Positions 28,139-37,890 of a stretch of 64,000 nucleotides of DNA are shown here, piece after piece. Source of the DNA: an uncultured Bacteroidia bacterium (GTDB taxonomy: Bacteria > Bacteroidota > Bacteroidia > Bacteroidales > Prolixibacteraceae); assembly GCA_903850335.1 (NCBI GenBank), contig CAINLJ010000168.1, forward strand, positions 44,229-108,228. The letters run 5' to 3'. Within the stretch, counting starts at the first letter, position 1. Every line of letters begins with the position of its first letter. The notes below the pieces were generated by a model. The model saw only the letters and a list, made by a program, of their open reading frames with translations, was not told the origin of the DNA and did no database searches. A program made the position numbers and the translations under genes.

Positions 28139-29779
28139 TTATCGATCGTTATCAGGAAGGAAATTTGGGTACATAAAATCTGTTGCCGGGACGAAGGTTT
28201 CTTTTACTGTGCGGATTGAAACCCAGCGGAGCATATTAAAGACTGAACCTGCCTTATCATTGGTTCCTGAACCCCTTGCACCTCCAAAGGGTTGTTGTCC
28301 TACGACCGCACCAGTTGGCTTATCATTGATATAAAAATTACCTGCGGCATTACTTAATCTCTTCGTTAATTTCTCAATTGCATAACGGTCCTGAGAAAAA
28401 ACGGCACCTGTGAGTGCATAAACCGACGTTGTATCTACAAGAGCAAGAGTCTCATCAAGTTGTGAATCCTCATAAACAAAGATTGTGACAACAGGTCCGA
28501 AAAGCTCCTCCTTCATTGTAATATAATCTGCTTTCTTAGCCAGAATGACTGTAGGTTCGATGTAATATCCGACTGACTTATCGCAATTCCCGCCATAGAT
28601 GACGTCGGCATCCTGATCATCCCTTGCCCTGTCTATGAATCCTTTTAATTTATCAAATGAGGCTTCATCAATGACAGCGTTTATAAAATTTGTAAAGTCC
28701 TCGGGCGGTCCCATCCTGAGTCTTTTCAACTGGATTTCGGCTAAATTCCAGGTCTTTTCCCATATTGAGGCTGGTATATATACCCTTGAAGCAGCGGAGC
28801 ATTTTTGCCCCTGATATTCGAAAGATCCCCGAACTATTGCAGTTGCAAGTGCCTGAGTATTTGCTGTAGGATCTGCAAATATAAAATCCTTTCCTCCTGT
28901 TTCACCTACAATGCGGGGATATGATTTAAATCTGAAAATATTTTCACCAATTGTTTTCCAGATGTCCTGGAATACCCCTGTTGAACCTGTAAAATGAATA
29001 CCTGCAAAATCAGGATGGCTGAAAATAACCTTCCCGGCTGCAGGTCCTGATACATAAACAAGATTTATGACTCCATCGGGCAAACCGGCTTCTCTTAGAA
29101 TCTCCATGATCACTGCCGCCGAATAAATAGCAGTTTTTGAAGGTTTCCAGACGCAAACATTTCCCATCATAACAGGTGCAACGGGGAGGTTTCCTGCAAT
29201 AGAGGTGAAGTTAAACGGTGTTAAAGCGAAAACAAATCCTTCGAGTGGCCTGAATTCGTTATAATTCCATATTCCTGGATTAGACTCAGGTTGCATTTCA
29301 TAGATCTGGGTCATGCATTTCACACCAAAACGATAAAAATCTGCAAGTTCACAGGCAGCATCAATCTCTGCCTGATAGGCATTTTTGGATTGTCCAAGCA
29401 TTGTTGCTGCATTAATCTTTGCACGATATGGACCAGCAAGTAAATCAGCAGCCTTTAAAAAAATAGCTGCCCTGTGCTGCCAACCCAAACCATTCCATGC
29501 AGACCGCGCCTCCAATGCTGCATCGATAGCCATTAAAACATGTGATTCATCGCCCTGATAGAAATATCCCAAAAGATGGTTTATTTCGTGAGGTGGATGT
29601 ATTTCAATTTTTTTTTCACTTCTTACCTCTTTCCCACCTATATACATGGGAAGGTCTACAACTTTGGAACGCATCTCCACGAGAGTAGCTTTAAGCTCAG
29701 TTCGTTCAGATGACCCTGGAATATAGCTCTTTACCGGCTCATTTTTAGCAACCGGAACATTGAAAAAACCTTTAGTCAT
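28139..29779 (-). CDS. pruA: L-glutamate gamma-semialdehyde (1-pyrroline-5-carboxylate) dehydrogenase
   Basis: 546 residues, the length of mammalian-type P5C dehydrogenase. The catalytic cysteine is in GSFEYQGQKCSAASRVY and the general base in VGETGGKDFIF. Cofactor-binding residues are in ALTPFNFTSIAGNLPVAPV and FTGSTGVFQDIW. It oxidises glutamate semialdehyde from proline (or ornithine) breakdown to glutamate with NAD+. The partner proline dehydrogenase gene is about 12 kb away on the same strand rather than fused or adjacent. It starts at the ATG at 29779 and is transcribed alone. Confidence 0.96.
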   Translation of the reverse strand: MTKGFFNVPVAKNEPVKSYIPGSSERTELKATLVEMRSKVVDLPMYIGGKEVRSEKKIEIHPPHEINHLLGYFYQGDESHVLMAIDAALEARSAWNGLGWQHRAAIFLKAADLLAGPYRAKINAATMLGQSKNAYQAEIDAACELADFYRFGVKCMTQIYEMQPESNPGIWNYNEFRPLEGFVFALTPFNFTSIAGNLPVAPVMMGNVCVWKPSKTAIYSAAVIMEILREAGLPDGVINLVYVSGPAAGKVIFSHPDFAGIHFTGSTGVFQDIWKTIGENIFRFKSYPRIVGETGGKDFIFADPTANTQALATAIVRGSFEYQGQKCSAASRVYIPASIWEKTWNLAEIQLKRLRMGPPEDFTNFINAVIDEASFDKLKGFIDRARDDQDADVIYGGNCDKSVGYYIEPTVILAKKADYITMKEELFGPVVTIFVYEDSQLDETLALVDTTSVYALTGAVFSQDRYAIEKLTKRLSNAAGNFYINDKPTGAVVGQQPFGGARGSGTNDKAGSVFNMLRWVSIRTVKETFVPATDFMYPNFLPDNDR

Positions 29780-29939
29780 AGAATTGGAATTTGAATTTAT
29801 TCACCGCTTAATTATACTAAACTACATATTTTAGTGGCAAAACTATGCTTTACCCATGACATTTTTGCTAATAAATATCATCTTTCAAATTAAACCTTTA
29901 TCCCAAAACCGCATCAAAAGAGAAATTCAAAAAAGATCA

Positions 29940-32432
29940 ATGAAAAAGTTTATTCAACAGATTATCATTTTTACGGCAGTATTTTTGCTTTTTATCAGGA
30001 TAGCTCCGGCTCAGGGTTATCCCCATCCCGGCGCAGAGAGCATTATACCTAAAGAAGCTGAGATCAAGGGTATAATAGAGGATGGTGGCACAAGTCAAAC
30101 TATTCCATATGCGAGTGTAGCTGTTTACAAGTCGAAAGATTCAACGCTTGTCACAGGCGTTTTGAGTAAAGATGACGGAAGCTTCAGCGTTGCTAAATTG
30201 CCATACGGTAAGTATTTTATGGTTGTCACTTTCGTGGGTTATAAAAAGCATAAAGTCAATGACATATTTCTAACTCCGGCAAATAAAATTGCGACATTGG
30301 GTGTGATTAAAGTAAATACATCTACCACGGTTCTTAAACAGGTTGAAGTTGTCGGGAATGTGGCTCCGGTGAGTTATCAGATAGACAAAAAGGTGATCAA
30401 TATTGCCCAGAACATCACGGCCGCAGGGGGGACGCTGGCAGAGGCCCTCCAAACTGCTCCATCGATACAGACAGATGTGGAGGGAAATATAACACTCAGG
30501 GGAAGTTCAAACTTTACAGTTCTTGTAGACGGAAGACCATCTCCTGTGGCAGGAAGTGAAGCCTTACAGCAAATACCTGCAAACCTTGTTCAAAATGTTG
30601 AGATTATCACGAACCCGTCAGCCAAGTACGAAGCAGAAGGAAGTGCAGGTATTGTGAATATAATCATGAAAAAGCAAAAAGTGCAGGGTTCAAGCGGCAT
30701 TTTTAATTTCTCCGCTGGAACCGGTGATAAATACAACGGTAATGTCAATCTGAATTATAAGATATCGAAATTTAATTTCACTCTTGGAGGCGATTTTACG
30801 GATAATAATTCTCCACTTGCCATCGTAATGAAAAATAGGAACACGTTGGGTACTGAATTAACTAAAAATCAGTATATCAATGGAACGGGAGATATGCACA
30901 GAAAAGGGAAAGGCCTTAATCTTGGTATTGACTACACAATAAATGATAATAATACATTAACTCTAACCGGAAGTCTTGGTGACAGAACATTTGGCAGGTC
31001 GGTTTCTTCTTTTTATCACGATACGTATAATAACCTTAACGATATATATTATTTGGACAGTTCCGCGCCACAATTTAAGCGGGATTATTCCAGTCTAAAC
31101 CTGGATTACCAGCTTAAACTGGACAAAAAAGGGCAAAAGCTTTCTGCTTCGGCCTATTTTACAGGCGGCCCGAATAATAACACAAGTTCACTTAGGGTGG
31201 ATACAACCGATGTTAACAGAAATATCTTAAACAAGGCGAATGTCGACCAGCAATCGGCCCAAAACAGTAATCAAAATGATTTACGCATAAAAATTGATTA
31301 TGAGTTGCCAATTGGGAAAAAAGGTAAATTCTCGGCTGGTTATCAGGGAACCTATATGAACAATACCGGGGAATATCATTTAAAGAATTTCAAGGATAAT
31401 GTATGGATGGAGGATTTATCACAGCAAGATAAACTTACCTTCAAAGACCAGCTCCAGTCGGGATATGTCACCTATTTAAATACTTTACCAATCTTTGACT
31501 ATCAATTAGGTTTACGAGCCGAATATGAAGACAGGGTGCTCAATCAGGAGATTCAAAATAAGATCAGTAAGGTTAACAGGATTGATTTCTTCCCTTCTGT
31601 TCATCTAAGCAGGCAGCTTCCGGCAAATTTCCAGTTGCAGGCAAATTATTCCCGAAGAACGAACAGACCTCAACAGTGGAATCTGAATCCTTTTGTCGTA
31701 CATGTCGATCCCCAGACAATTAGAATGGGAAATCCGGGATTAATACCTGAATTTACGAATTCGTATGAATTGAATCTCGGGAAAAAAATCTCCGATGCTT
31801 CTTTTGTGAGTGTCGAAGGTTTCATGAGACAAACGGATAACCTGATTCAGCAAATCACTAATTTTGATCCGACTACTCAAATTACAACAATGACTTCAGC
31901 CAATATTGACCATGACAGGTCATTAGGAGGTGAGTTTATGGCGAATCTTGAGTTTTACAAATGGTTCACCCTTAATTCCTCATTCAGTTTCTATAATTAT
32001 CAGATGTTTGGGACACCATTGGCTTCAGTGGTAAGCAGCACAAACACCTGGAATCTCCATATTAATCCTACTTTTCACCTAAGCAAAAATACATCCGTTC
32101 AACTCATGTATATGTATAATGCTCCTTCCATTACGGCGCAGGGAACGAGATCTGGTTTTTATACTTCCTCAATTGGTATTAAACAGAATTTATTGAAGAA
32201 TAAGGCAAGTCTTACCCTACAGATGAGAAACCTGATAGGCAATACAACCATGACTTCGACAAGTGAAAGTCCCAATCAATATCGGTTCAGTAGCATAACC
32301 CGTGAAAACCAGGTGTTTATGCTTACATTTAGTTACCGGATAAATAATTACAGAACGAAACAAAGCGGACGTCAAAATCAGGACGACTCAGGTGGAGGCC
32401 GGGAGCAGGATATTGAAGGAGGAGCATTTTAA
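29940..32432 (+). CDS. outer membrane beta-barrel receptor with CarboxypepD_reg domain (TonB-receptor-like)
   Basis: About 830 residues from the ATG at 29940, which gives a signal peptide (FIQQIIIFTAVFLLFIRIAP then AQG); the frame opens earlier at 29856. A carboxypeptidase-like regulatory domain (IEDGGTSQTIPYASVAVYKS) precedes a plug (GGTLAEALQTAPSIQTDVEG, ITLRGSSNFTVLVDGRPSPV) and an outer membrane protein beta-barrel (PF14905 type), ending in a Gln/Gly-rich tail (QDDSGGGREQDIEGG). Cargo unknown. It stands alone, divergent from pruA, with a hairpin terminator downstream. Confidence 0.85.
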   Translation: MKKFIQQIIIFTAVFLLFIRIAPAQGYPHPGAESIIPKEAEIKGIIEDGGTSQTIPYASVAVYKSKDSTLVTGVLSKDDGSFSVAKLPYGKYFMVVTFVGYKKHKVNDIFLTPANKIATLGVIKVNTSTTVLKQVEVVGNVAPVSYQIDKKVINIAQNITAAGGTLAEALQTAPSIQTDVEGNITLRGSSNFTVLVDGRPSPVAGSEALQQIPANLVQNVEIITNPSAKYEAEGSAGIVNIIMKKQKVQGSSGIFNFSAGTGDKYNGNVNLNYKISKFNFTLGGDFTDNNSPLAIVMKNRNTLGTELTKNQYINGTGDMHRKGKGLNLGIDYTINDNNTLTLTGSLGDRTFGRSVSSFYHDTYNNLNDIYYLDSSAPQFKRDYSSLNLDYQLKLDKKGQKLSASAYFTGGPNNNTSSLRVDTTDVNRNILNKANVDQQSAQNSNQNDLRIKIDYELPIGKKGKFSAGYQGTYMNNTGEYHLKNFKDNVWMEDLSQQDKLTFKDQLQSGYVTYLNTLPIFDYQLGLRAEYEDRVLNQEIQNKISKVNRIDFFPSVHLSRQLPANFQLQANYSRRTNRPQQWNLNPFVVHVDPQTIRMGNPGLIPEFTNSYELNLGKKISDASFVSVEGFMRQTDNLIQQITNFDPTTQITTMTSANIDHDRSLGGEFMANLEFYKWFTLNSSFSFYNYQMFGTPLASVVSSTNTWNLHINPTFHLSKNTSVQLMYMYNAPSITAQGTRSGFYTSSIGIKQNLLKNKASLTLQMRNLIGNTTMTSTSESPNQYRFSSITRENQVFMLTFSYRINNYRTKQSGRQNQDDSGGGREQDIEGGAF

Positions 32433-32462
32433 TTTCTGAATTTACCCATTAGTATTTACAAT

Positions 32463-32510
32463 TTACACCATCGACTTAATTTTTATTAATTCCATGGTGT
32501 AATTTTTTTT
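32463..32510 (+). terminator. intrinsic terminator after the outer membrane receptor
   Basis: TTACACCAT (32463-32471) pairs with ATGGTGTAA (32494-32502), followed by eight T. A second small hairpin (CTAAAAT/ATTTTAG) follows at once. Confidence 0.7.
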
Positions 32511-32584
32511 CTAAAATATCGACTATTTTAGAAAATCGTTACAAAGTTTAAATAGTACATTTGTTTTTATTAAAATGAGTTGTT

Positions 32585-32592
32585 TATTTTTG
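32585..32592 (+). promoter_or_regulatory. promoter before the flippase gene
   Basis: TATTTTTG (-7 type) with TTTG at 32560-32563, 21 bp upstream, fits the Bacteroidota -33/-7 promoter. The leader to the flippase start would be about 75 nt. Confidence 0.5.
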
Positions 32593-32675
32593 TGGTATCT
32601 TGCGATACTTTATTAGTGAGGCCGTAAACCTATGAAGCCTAAATATTGAATTAATAAATAATTGAATGTTTTCCA

Positions 32676-34034
32676 TTGGCAACTCGCGTACAAAAATTTA
32701 GCAGGGAAGCGAATTTTCTGTCGTTTACCCTAAACATTACTATAGCTTTATTCGGTTTTGCAAGTTTCGCATTGCTTGCAAGAAGTTTTCCGATGGAGTT
32801 ATTTGGAGAATGGGTCTTGTATGTGTCGGCTTCAGCCCTGATCGACATGATCCGGTATGGTATTACGCAAACTGCCGTAGTCAGATATTTATCAGGGGCA
32901 GAGAATGAAGAGCGATATAAAATTATCGGATCGAGCGTCTTTCTGGGTATTGTTTCAACGCTAATCATTTCGTTAACAATACTTGTATGCCATTACGTGT
33001 TTTCCGAACCAATAAAACATTCGGGTTATGAACTATTCTTCACCTGGTACCCATTACTTGCATTTGTAAGATTCCCCTATCAAAATTCGTTGATTATATT
33101 GCAAGCCGACCTGGAATTTAAAAAAATGCTGTTTATAAAATCATTTGAAACAGGAGTATTTTTTCTTTTGGTAGCCTCTAACTTCTTCCTTTTGCACCTT
33201 ACAATTACACAACTAATTGGATTCCAGATAATCATAAATCTGGCAACTTCATTTATTTGTATATTTAAAGGATGGGATGGATTGCTCTATCTTGGCAAAA
33301 CAACAGTAAGAACCAATAAAATCTTACTCGATTTTGGCAAGTATACATCCTTTACCCTGATTGGTTCAAACCTTTTAAAAAGTGCTGACACTTTGATTAT
33401 TAGTCTTAGTCCACTGGGCACTGCAGGTGTAGCACTTTATAGCATTCCACTAAAACTGACTGAAATTCAGCAAATTCCGTTGCGTAGCTTTATTTCTACT
33501 GCTTTTCCAAAGATGTCAAAAGCAAGTATGCAGCAAAATACAGAAAGAGTTAAAGAGTTGTTTTACACCTACAGCGGGGCGATGACAATACTCTTTTTCT
33601 TCATTTGTTTTACAACCTTTGTATTTTCCGACTTGTTCGTACTTATTCTAGGCGGTAATAAGTTTATAAGCAACAATCCATTACTGGATGCAAATGCAGT
33701 TACAATAATGAAAGCATTTTCCATTTATGGGCTGTTTCTTCCTGTCGACCGAATGACAGGTGTTTGTCTTGATAGTATCAATAAACCCGATAAAAATCTC
33801 CTTAAAGTTTTCATCATGGTAATCGCAAATGTTGGCGGGGATTTAATTGCCATCTTCGTATTCAAATCACTTCTCCTGGTCGCAATCGGGTCCATATTTT
33901 TTGCATTTACAGGTGTTGTAGTAGGAATTTACCTTCTCGACAGGGAAATTCATATTCAATTGCGTCAAATAGTATTCAGGGGTTTTGGATTCTTTACAGA
34001 TTACTACCGGAATTTTAAGAATCACAATATCTAG
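32676..34034 (+). CDS. oligosaccharide flippase family protein (Wzx-like)
   Basis: 452 residues with about 12 hydrophobic helices and the polysaccharide-biosynthesis (MOP superfamily) pattern: LNITIALFGFASFALLARSF near the start, LEFKKMLFIKSFETGVFFLL in the middle. It would flip lipid-linked sugars across the inner membrane for capsule, O-antigen or exopolysaccharide assembly. The best start is TTG at 32676: the ATG at 32666 is in another frame and stops within 12 codons. The next gene, a glycosyltransferase, converges on it 4 nt away, so they may be functionally linked but are not one transcript. Confidence 0.85.
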   Translation: MATRVQKFSREANFLSFTLNITIALFGFASFALLARSFPMELFGEWVLYVSASALIDMIRYGITQTAVVRYLSGAENEERYKIIGSSVFLGIVSTLIISLTILVCHYVFSEPIKHSGYELFFTWYPLLAFVRFPYQNSLIILQADLEFKKMLFIKSFETGVFFLLVASNFFLLHLTITQLIGFQIIINLATSFICIFKGWDGLLYLGKTTVRTNKILLDFGKYTSFTLIGSNLLKSADTLIISLSPLGTAGVALYSIPLKLTEIQQIPLRSFISTAFPKMSKASMQQNTERVKELFYTYSGAMTILFFFICFTTFVFSDLFVLILGGNKFISNNPLLDANAVTIMKAFSIYGLFLPVDRMTGVCLDSINKPDKNLLKVFIMVIANVGGDLIAIFVFKSLLLVAIGSIFFAFTGVVVGIYLLDREIHIQLRQIVFRGFGFFTDYYRNFKNHNI

Positions 34035-34038
34035 TCTT

Positions 34039-35010
34039 CTAACGTTCAGGGAAATTGACCGATCTCTTGCTTATCCATGTACCTCTGCGAAGTGCAATCG
34101 CATAATACTGTAGCAAACGAATATATATACGTGAAAGTGTCCTTAAACTTTTTACGAAAAAGAAGACAATACCTGCGATTGCAGGGATAAATCCAAATAA
34201 CAAACTGTTGATTATCAATATAATATGCATCAAGCTTGCACGAATTCCAAGATCATGCTTAGAGATATAAACATGTCGTGAGATATTTACCTCGGTCTTC
34301 GTCAGGGCTTTTATATTCTGATTGATCCGGGATGCCCCGCCGTGATTATGTTCTATACAAATTGATTTCATCAATACAACTTCTCCTCCTTTGAGTCTGG
34401 CTCTCCGGCAGAGGTCCACATCCTCAAAATACATCCAGAAATCTTCGTCCCAACCGTTCAGGGCATAAAAGGTTTTCTTGCTGATCATTACAACCGATCC
34501 CGATATCCAGTCCGGGAAAACATATTCATTTGTCTCCGTAAATGGGATCTTTTGTGCTGACAAAACCCGTGAAATTGCCCTCATCCAGCCTGTCAGGGTA
34601 AATATTGAAGGAAAGCTGCCAAATGGTTTCTCCTGGGATCCATCCTCCCTGATCTGATTGCATGATACGATAGAAAACTGGTTTCGGCTCCTGACTTCCT
34701 GAAGTAAGCCATGCAGAGCACTTTCGGCAATAATTGTATCAGGATTTAAAAATAAAAGATATGATCCGGACGAATGCCTTGCTCCAAGGTTACATCCGCT
34801 TGCAAAACCAAGATTCCCTGTATTTGAAATAAAAGTAAATTCAGGGTACGAAGTGATGAAACTCTCCAATAATCCGTCTTGTGATCTATTATCAACAATT
34901 AATACCTCGAAAGAGTAAAGGTTACTACTAATAGCTTTTAATGAATCAAGACATTGAGTAAGTCTCTGCCATCCTCTGTAATTTACTATTATGATTGATA
35001 TGTCAGTCAA
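34039..35010 (-). CDS. glycosyltransferase family 2 (rhamnosyltransferase WbbL-like)
   Basis: 323 residues. The GT-A fold opens with ISIIIVNYRGWQRLTQCLDS, the nucleotide-sugar sites are VLIVDNRSQDG and NTGNLGFASGCNLGA, the metal-binding motif is LFLNPDTII, and the acceptor loop is FWMYFEDVDLCRRARLKGG. Two C-terminal hydrophobic stretches (about 255-290) anchor it in the inner membrane. It probably adds a sugar to a lipid-linked glycan chain. The neighbouring flippase suggests the same pathway. Confidence 0.88.
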   Translation of the reverse strand: MTDISIIIVNYRGWQRLTQCLDSLKAISSNLYSFEVLIVDNRSQDGLLESFITSYPEFTFISNTGNLGFASGCNLGARHSSGSYLLFLNPDTIIAESALHGLLQEVRSRNQFSIVSCNQIREDGSQEKPFGSFPSIFTLTGWMRAISRVLSAQKIPFTETNEYVFPDWISGSVVMISKKTFYALNGWDEDFWMYFEDVDLCRRARLKGGEVVLMKSICIEHNHGGASRINQNIKALTKTEVNISRHVYISKHDLGIRASLMHIILIINSLLFGFIPAIAGIVFFFVKSLRTLSRIYIRLLQYYAIALRRGTWISKRSVNFPER

Positions 35011-35045
35011 TTTGATATATTTTCAGCGAAAATAGTAATTAAATC

Positions 35046-35080
35046 AAATCCCCTTAAGATTTAAAATCAAAAGGGGATTT
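35046..35080 (-). terminator. terminator of the xylose operon
   Basis: AAATCCCCTT (35046-35055) pairs with AAGGGGATTT (35071-35080). On the minus strand it is followed by a T-rich stretch (GATTTAATT). It lies 31 nt after the stop of the sugar transporter gene. Confidence 0.65.
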
Positions 35081-35110
35081 AAAGTACAATTATTCAATGA
35101 GGTAACCTGA

Positions 35111-36496
35111 CTATTTCTTCTTAAGCCATAAGCCTTCCATTGCTTCGAGAGTCATTCCTTTGGTTTCGGGCACTAATTTCCATACGAAAATAAACGATAA
35201 GATGCTCATAGCTCCATAGAACCAGTAAGTTATCCCGCCGCTGAATTCCATCATTGCCGGATAGGTTGACGAAATGAAATAATTGGCAGCCCATTGAGCC
35301 GCTACGGCAATTGCTATCGCCCGGCCCCGTATTTTATTTGGGAAAATCTCAGAAATCAAGACCCAGCAAACCGGCCCCCACGACATCATAAACGATGCTG
35401 TATAGATGATTATAAACACAAGGGTGCTAATTCCAATAATCTTCATAAAGGCGAGTGCACCAATTGCAAACATGCCAACTGCCATTCCAATTGAACCAAT
35501 CATCAGGAGAGGTTTACGACCGTGTTTGTCAACAAGAACTACGGCCAGAGCCGAGAAAAGCACATTCACGACTCCCATTACAACAGTCTGAAGTAATGAG
35601 GTATCTTTCCCTGAGCCCATACTTTCAAAGATTCTGGGGGCATAATACAGTGCAACATTAATTCCCACGAATTGTTGGAATATACTTAATAAGATGCCGA
35701 TAATTACAACGAGTTTTCCGTAGGCAAATAATTTTTCGGATGAAGCCTCAACGGATTTTTTAATATCTGCCAGGATAGCAGCAGCCTTAGACTTGCCATT
35801 TATTTTAATAAGGATAGATAAGGCCTTTTCGTTATGATTATTCAGGGCGAGGTAACGTGGGGTTTCAGGAACAAAAACAAGAAGAATCGCGAAGATCGCA
35901 GATGGTATTGCCGCTGAGGTAAACATCCACCTCCAGCCGGTTGAATTAATCCATTCGAGAGTCTGGCCATGAGCAATCCCGTAATTGACAAAGTAAACCA
36001 CAAGCATCCCCGAAATGATTGCAATCTGGTTAAGTGAAACCAGACGGCCGCGCATTTCCGCCGGTGCTATTTCTCCAATGTACATAGGGCAGACAGCAGA
36101 GGCAATTCCTACTCCAATTCCACCCACGATGCGGTAGAAATTAAACATGAATAATAGCCCCATGGTAGGTTTTCCTGTTGTAAAGAAAAAAGTCTCTGGC
36201 CAGCCCGAGCCCACAGAAGATAGTAGGAAGAGAAAGGCTGCAATCATCAAAGAGTTCCTTCTTCCGAGCTTAGATGCTGCCAGACCCGAAACCATACCTC
36301 CGATAATACAACCAATCAGGGCGCTGGATATTGTAGCGCCATGAGCAAGGGCTCCAAGGCCAAGACCGGTAATCAGATAAGCCTGGATGGACTTTTCGGC
36401 TCCTGAAATTACCGCAGTGTCATATCCAAACAATAGTCCGCCCAGAGTGGCCACAAGAGTTATTCCAATAACATAAAACGAGTTATGCTCCTTCAT
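35111..36496 (-). CDS. xylE: D-xylose:H+ symporter (sugar porter MFS family, XylE-like)
   Basis: 461 residues, 12 membrane helices. Sugar-porter signatures are LGGLLFGYDTAVISGAEKSI, RIVGGIGVGIASAVCPMYIG, EIAPAEMRGRLVSLNQ, VPETPRYLA, QQFVGINVALYYAPRIFESM and VPETKG. These match XylE and its relatives. It would import D-xylose across the inner membrane with protons. It is 5 nt downstream of xylA, so it belongs to the same transcript. The name is by homology plus context; arabinose or glucose transport cannot be excluded. Confidence 0.88.
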   Translation of the reverse strand: MKEHNSFYVIGITLVATLGGLLFGYDTAVISGAEKSIQAYLITGLGLGALAHGATISSALIGCIIGGMVSGLAASKLGRRNSLMIAAFLFLLSSVGSGWPETFFFTTGKPTMGLLFMFNFYRIVGGIGVGIASAVCPMYIGEIAPAEMRGRLVSLNQIAIISGMLVVYFVNYGIAHGQTLEWINSTGWRWMFTSAAIPSAIFAILLVFVPETPRYLALNNHNEKALSILIKINGKSKAAAILADIKKSVEASSEKLFAYGKLVVIIGILLSIFQQFVGINVALYYAPRIFESMGSGKDTSLLQTVVMGVVNVLFSALAVVLVDKHGRKPLLMIGSIGMAVGMFAIGALAFMKIIGISTLVFIIIYTASFMMSWGPVCWVLISEIFPNKIRGRAIAIAVAAQWAANYFISSTYPAMMEFSGGITYWFYGAMSILSFIFVWKLVPETKGMTLEAMEGLWLKKK

Positions 36497-36501
36497 GTAT
36501 T

Positions 36502-37827
36502 TCAGATATAGAAGTTGATCAGTTGTTCGAGTTTCTCCTGTTTACCACTTATCTGATCGGGCTCACCCTGATTTGAAGCAATTTCACGGAGGTCTTCAAA
36601 TAAAAGTGACCCAGCTTCGAACTGAGCACCTTTGCCTGTATCGTATGAGCTGTATCTTTCTTTTTTAAGTTTTAAATAATCTGATTCCCTGAGGATTTTG
36701 TCCGCTACAATAAGACCACGGGCAAAAACATCCATTCCGGATACATGAGCGATAAAAATATCTTCAAGGTCCGAAGAGTTACGACGGGTTTTTGCATCGA
36801 AATTGATTCCACCGGTTTCAAATCCACCTGCCTGAATGATCTCCATCATAGCTTCCGTGACCTCGTAAATATTAGTTGGGAACTCATCTGTATCCCAGCC
36901 ATTCTGATAATCTCCTTTATTGGCATCTATCGATCCGAAAAGGCCTGCATCGGAAGCCATGCGTAATTCATGAGAGAAGGTATGGCCAGCCAGAGTGGCA
37001 TGGTTAACCTCGATATTCATCCTGAAATCCTTTTCCAGACCAAATTGACGCAAGAATCCTATGACAGTTTGCGTGTCGAAGTCATACTGATGCTTTGTTG
37101 GCTCCATCGGTTTGGGTTCAATGAGGAAATTCCCCTTAAATCCTTGTTTGCGTCCATAATCACGGGCCATCTGAAGGAATCTTCCCAAATGCTCGATTTC
37201 ACGTTTAGTATTTGTATTATGAAGGGTCATGTATCCTTCGCGGCCACCCCAGAAAACATAGTTGGTGCCACCAAGCTCAATGGTTGCATCAATAGCATTT
37301 TTTACCTGAACAGCGGCATTGGTTAAGACTGAAAAATCCGGATTTGTGGATGCCCCATTCATATAACGCTTGTTCGAAAATACATTGGCTGTACCCCAAA
37401 GTAATTGGACACCTGAATCCTTTTGCATCTGTTTCATGACAGGAACGACCTGGCTCATTCTTTTTTCGATCTGAAATACTGAACCATCACCAACGACATC
37501 CGTATCATGAAAACAATAATACGAGGCCCCTATTTTTGTAATAAATTCAAATGCAGCATCCAGTTTATTATAGGCCGCTTCCATCGGATCCTGAGCTCCT
37601 GTCCAGGGGAAACTTTTTGTTCCCGGACCAAATGGATCACCACCGTCGCCGCAGAACGTATGCCAGTAAGCAATTGCGAAACGCAGGTGTTCCTTCATTG
37701 TCTTTCCACCAATAATCCGGGATTCGTCGTACCATTTAAACGCCAGTGGATTCCTGGATTCAACACCTTCAAATTTAATTTTCCCGATGCCCGGGAAATA
37801 CTCTTTTTTGCCAATAAATGCATTCAT
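36502..37827 (-). CDS. xylA: xylose isomerase
   Basis: 441 residues, a class II-type xylose isomerase. It shows the catalytic and metal sites [44 protein letters not shown] and [16 protein letters not shown]. It interconverts D-xylose and D-xylulose in the cytoplasm. The order on the minus strand is regulator - xylB - xylA - transporter, with 63 nt to xylB and 5 nt to the transporter. Confidence 0.98.
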   Translation of the reverse strand: MNAFIGKKEYFPGIGKIKFEGVESRNPLAFKWYDESRIIGGKTMKEHLRFAIAYWHTFCGDGGDPFGPGTKSFPWTGAQDPMEAAYNKLDAAFEFITKIGASYYCFHDTDVVGDGSVFQIEKRMSQVVPVMKQMQKDSGVQLLWGTANVFSNKRYMNGASTNPDFSVLTNAAVQVKNAIDATIELGGTNYVFWGGREGYMTLHNTNTKREIEHLGRFLQMARDYGRKQGFKGNFLIEPKPMEPTKHQYDFDTQTVIGFLRQFGLEKDFRMNIEVNHATLAGHTFSHELRMASDAGLFGSIDANKGDYQNGWDTDEFPTNIYEVTEAMMEIIQAGGFETGGINFDAKTRRNSSDLEDIFIAHVSGMDVFARGLIVADKILRESDYLKLKKERYSSYDTGKGAQFEAGSLLFEDLREIASNQGEPDQISGKQEKLEQLINFYI

Positions 37828-37890
37828 AACAATTTAATTAATCGGTTTAATACTTTAAAAATGTCCTATAAATAATATAAAATCAGCTTA

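Noticed and set aside
32651..32968. Minus-strand ORF opposite the flippase start
   Set aside because: It is a shadow frame of the flippase gene with no recognisable motif.
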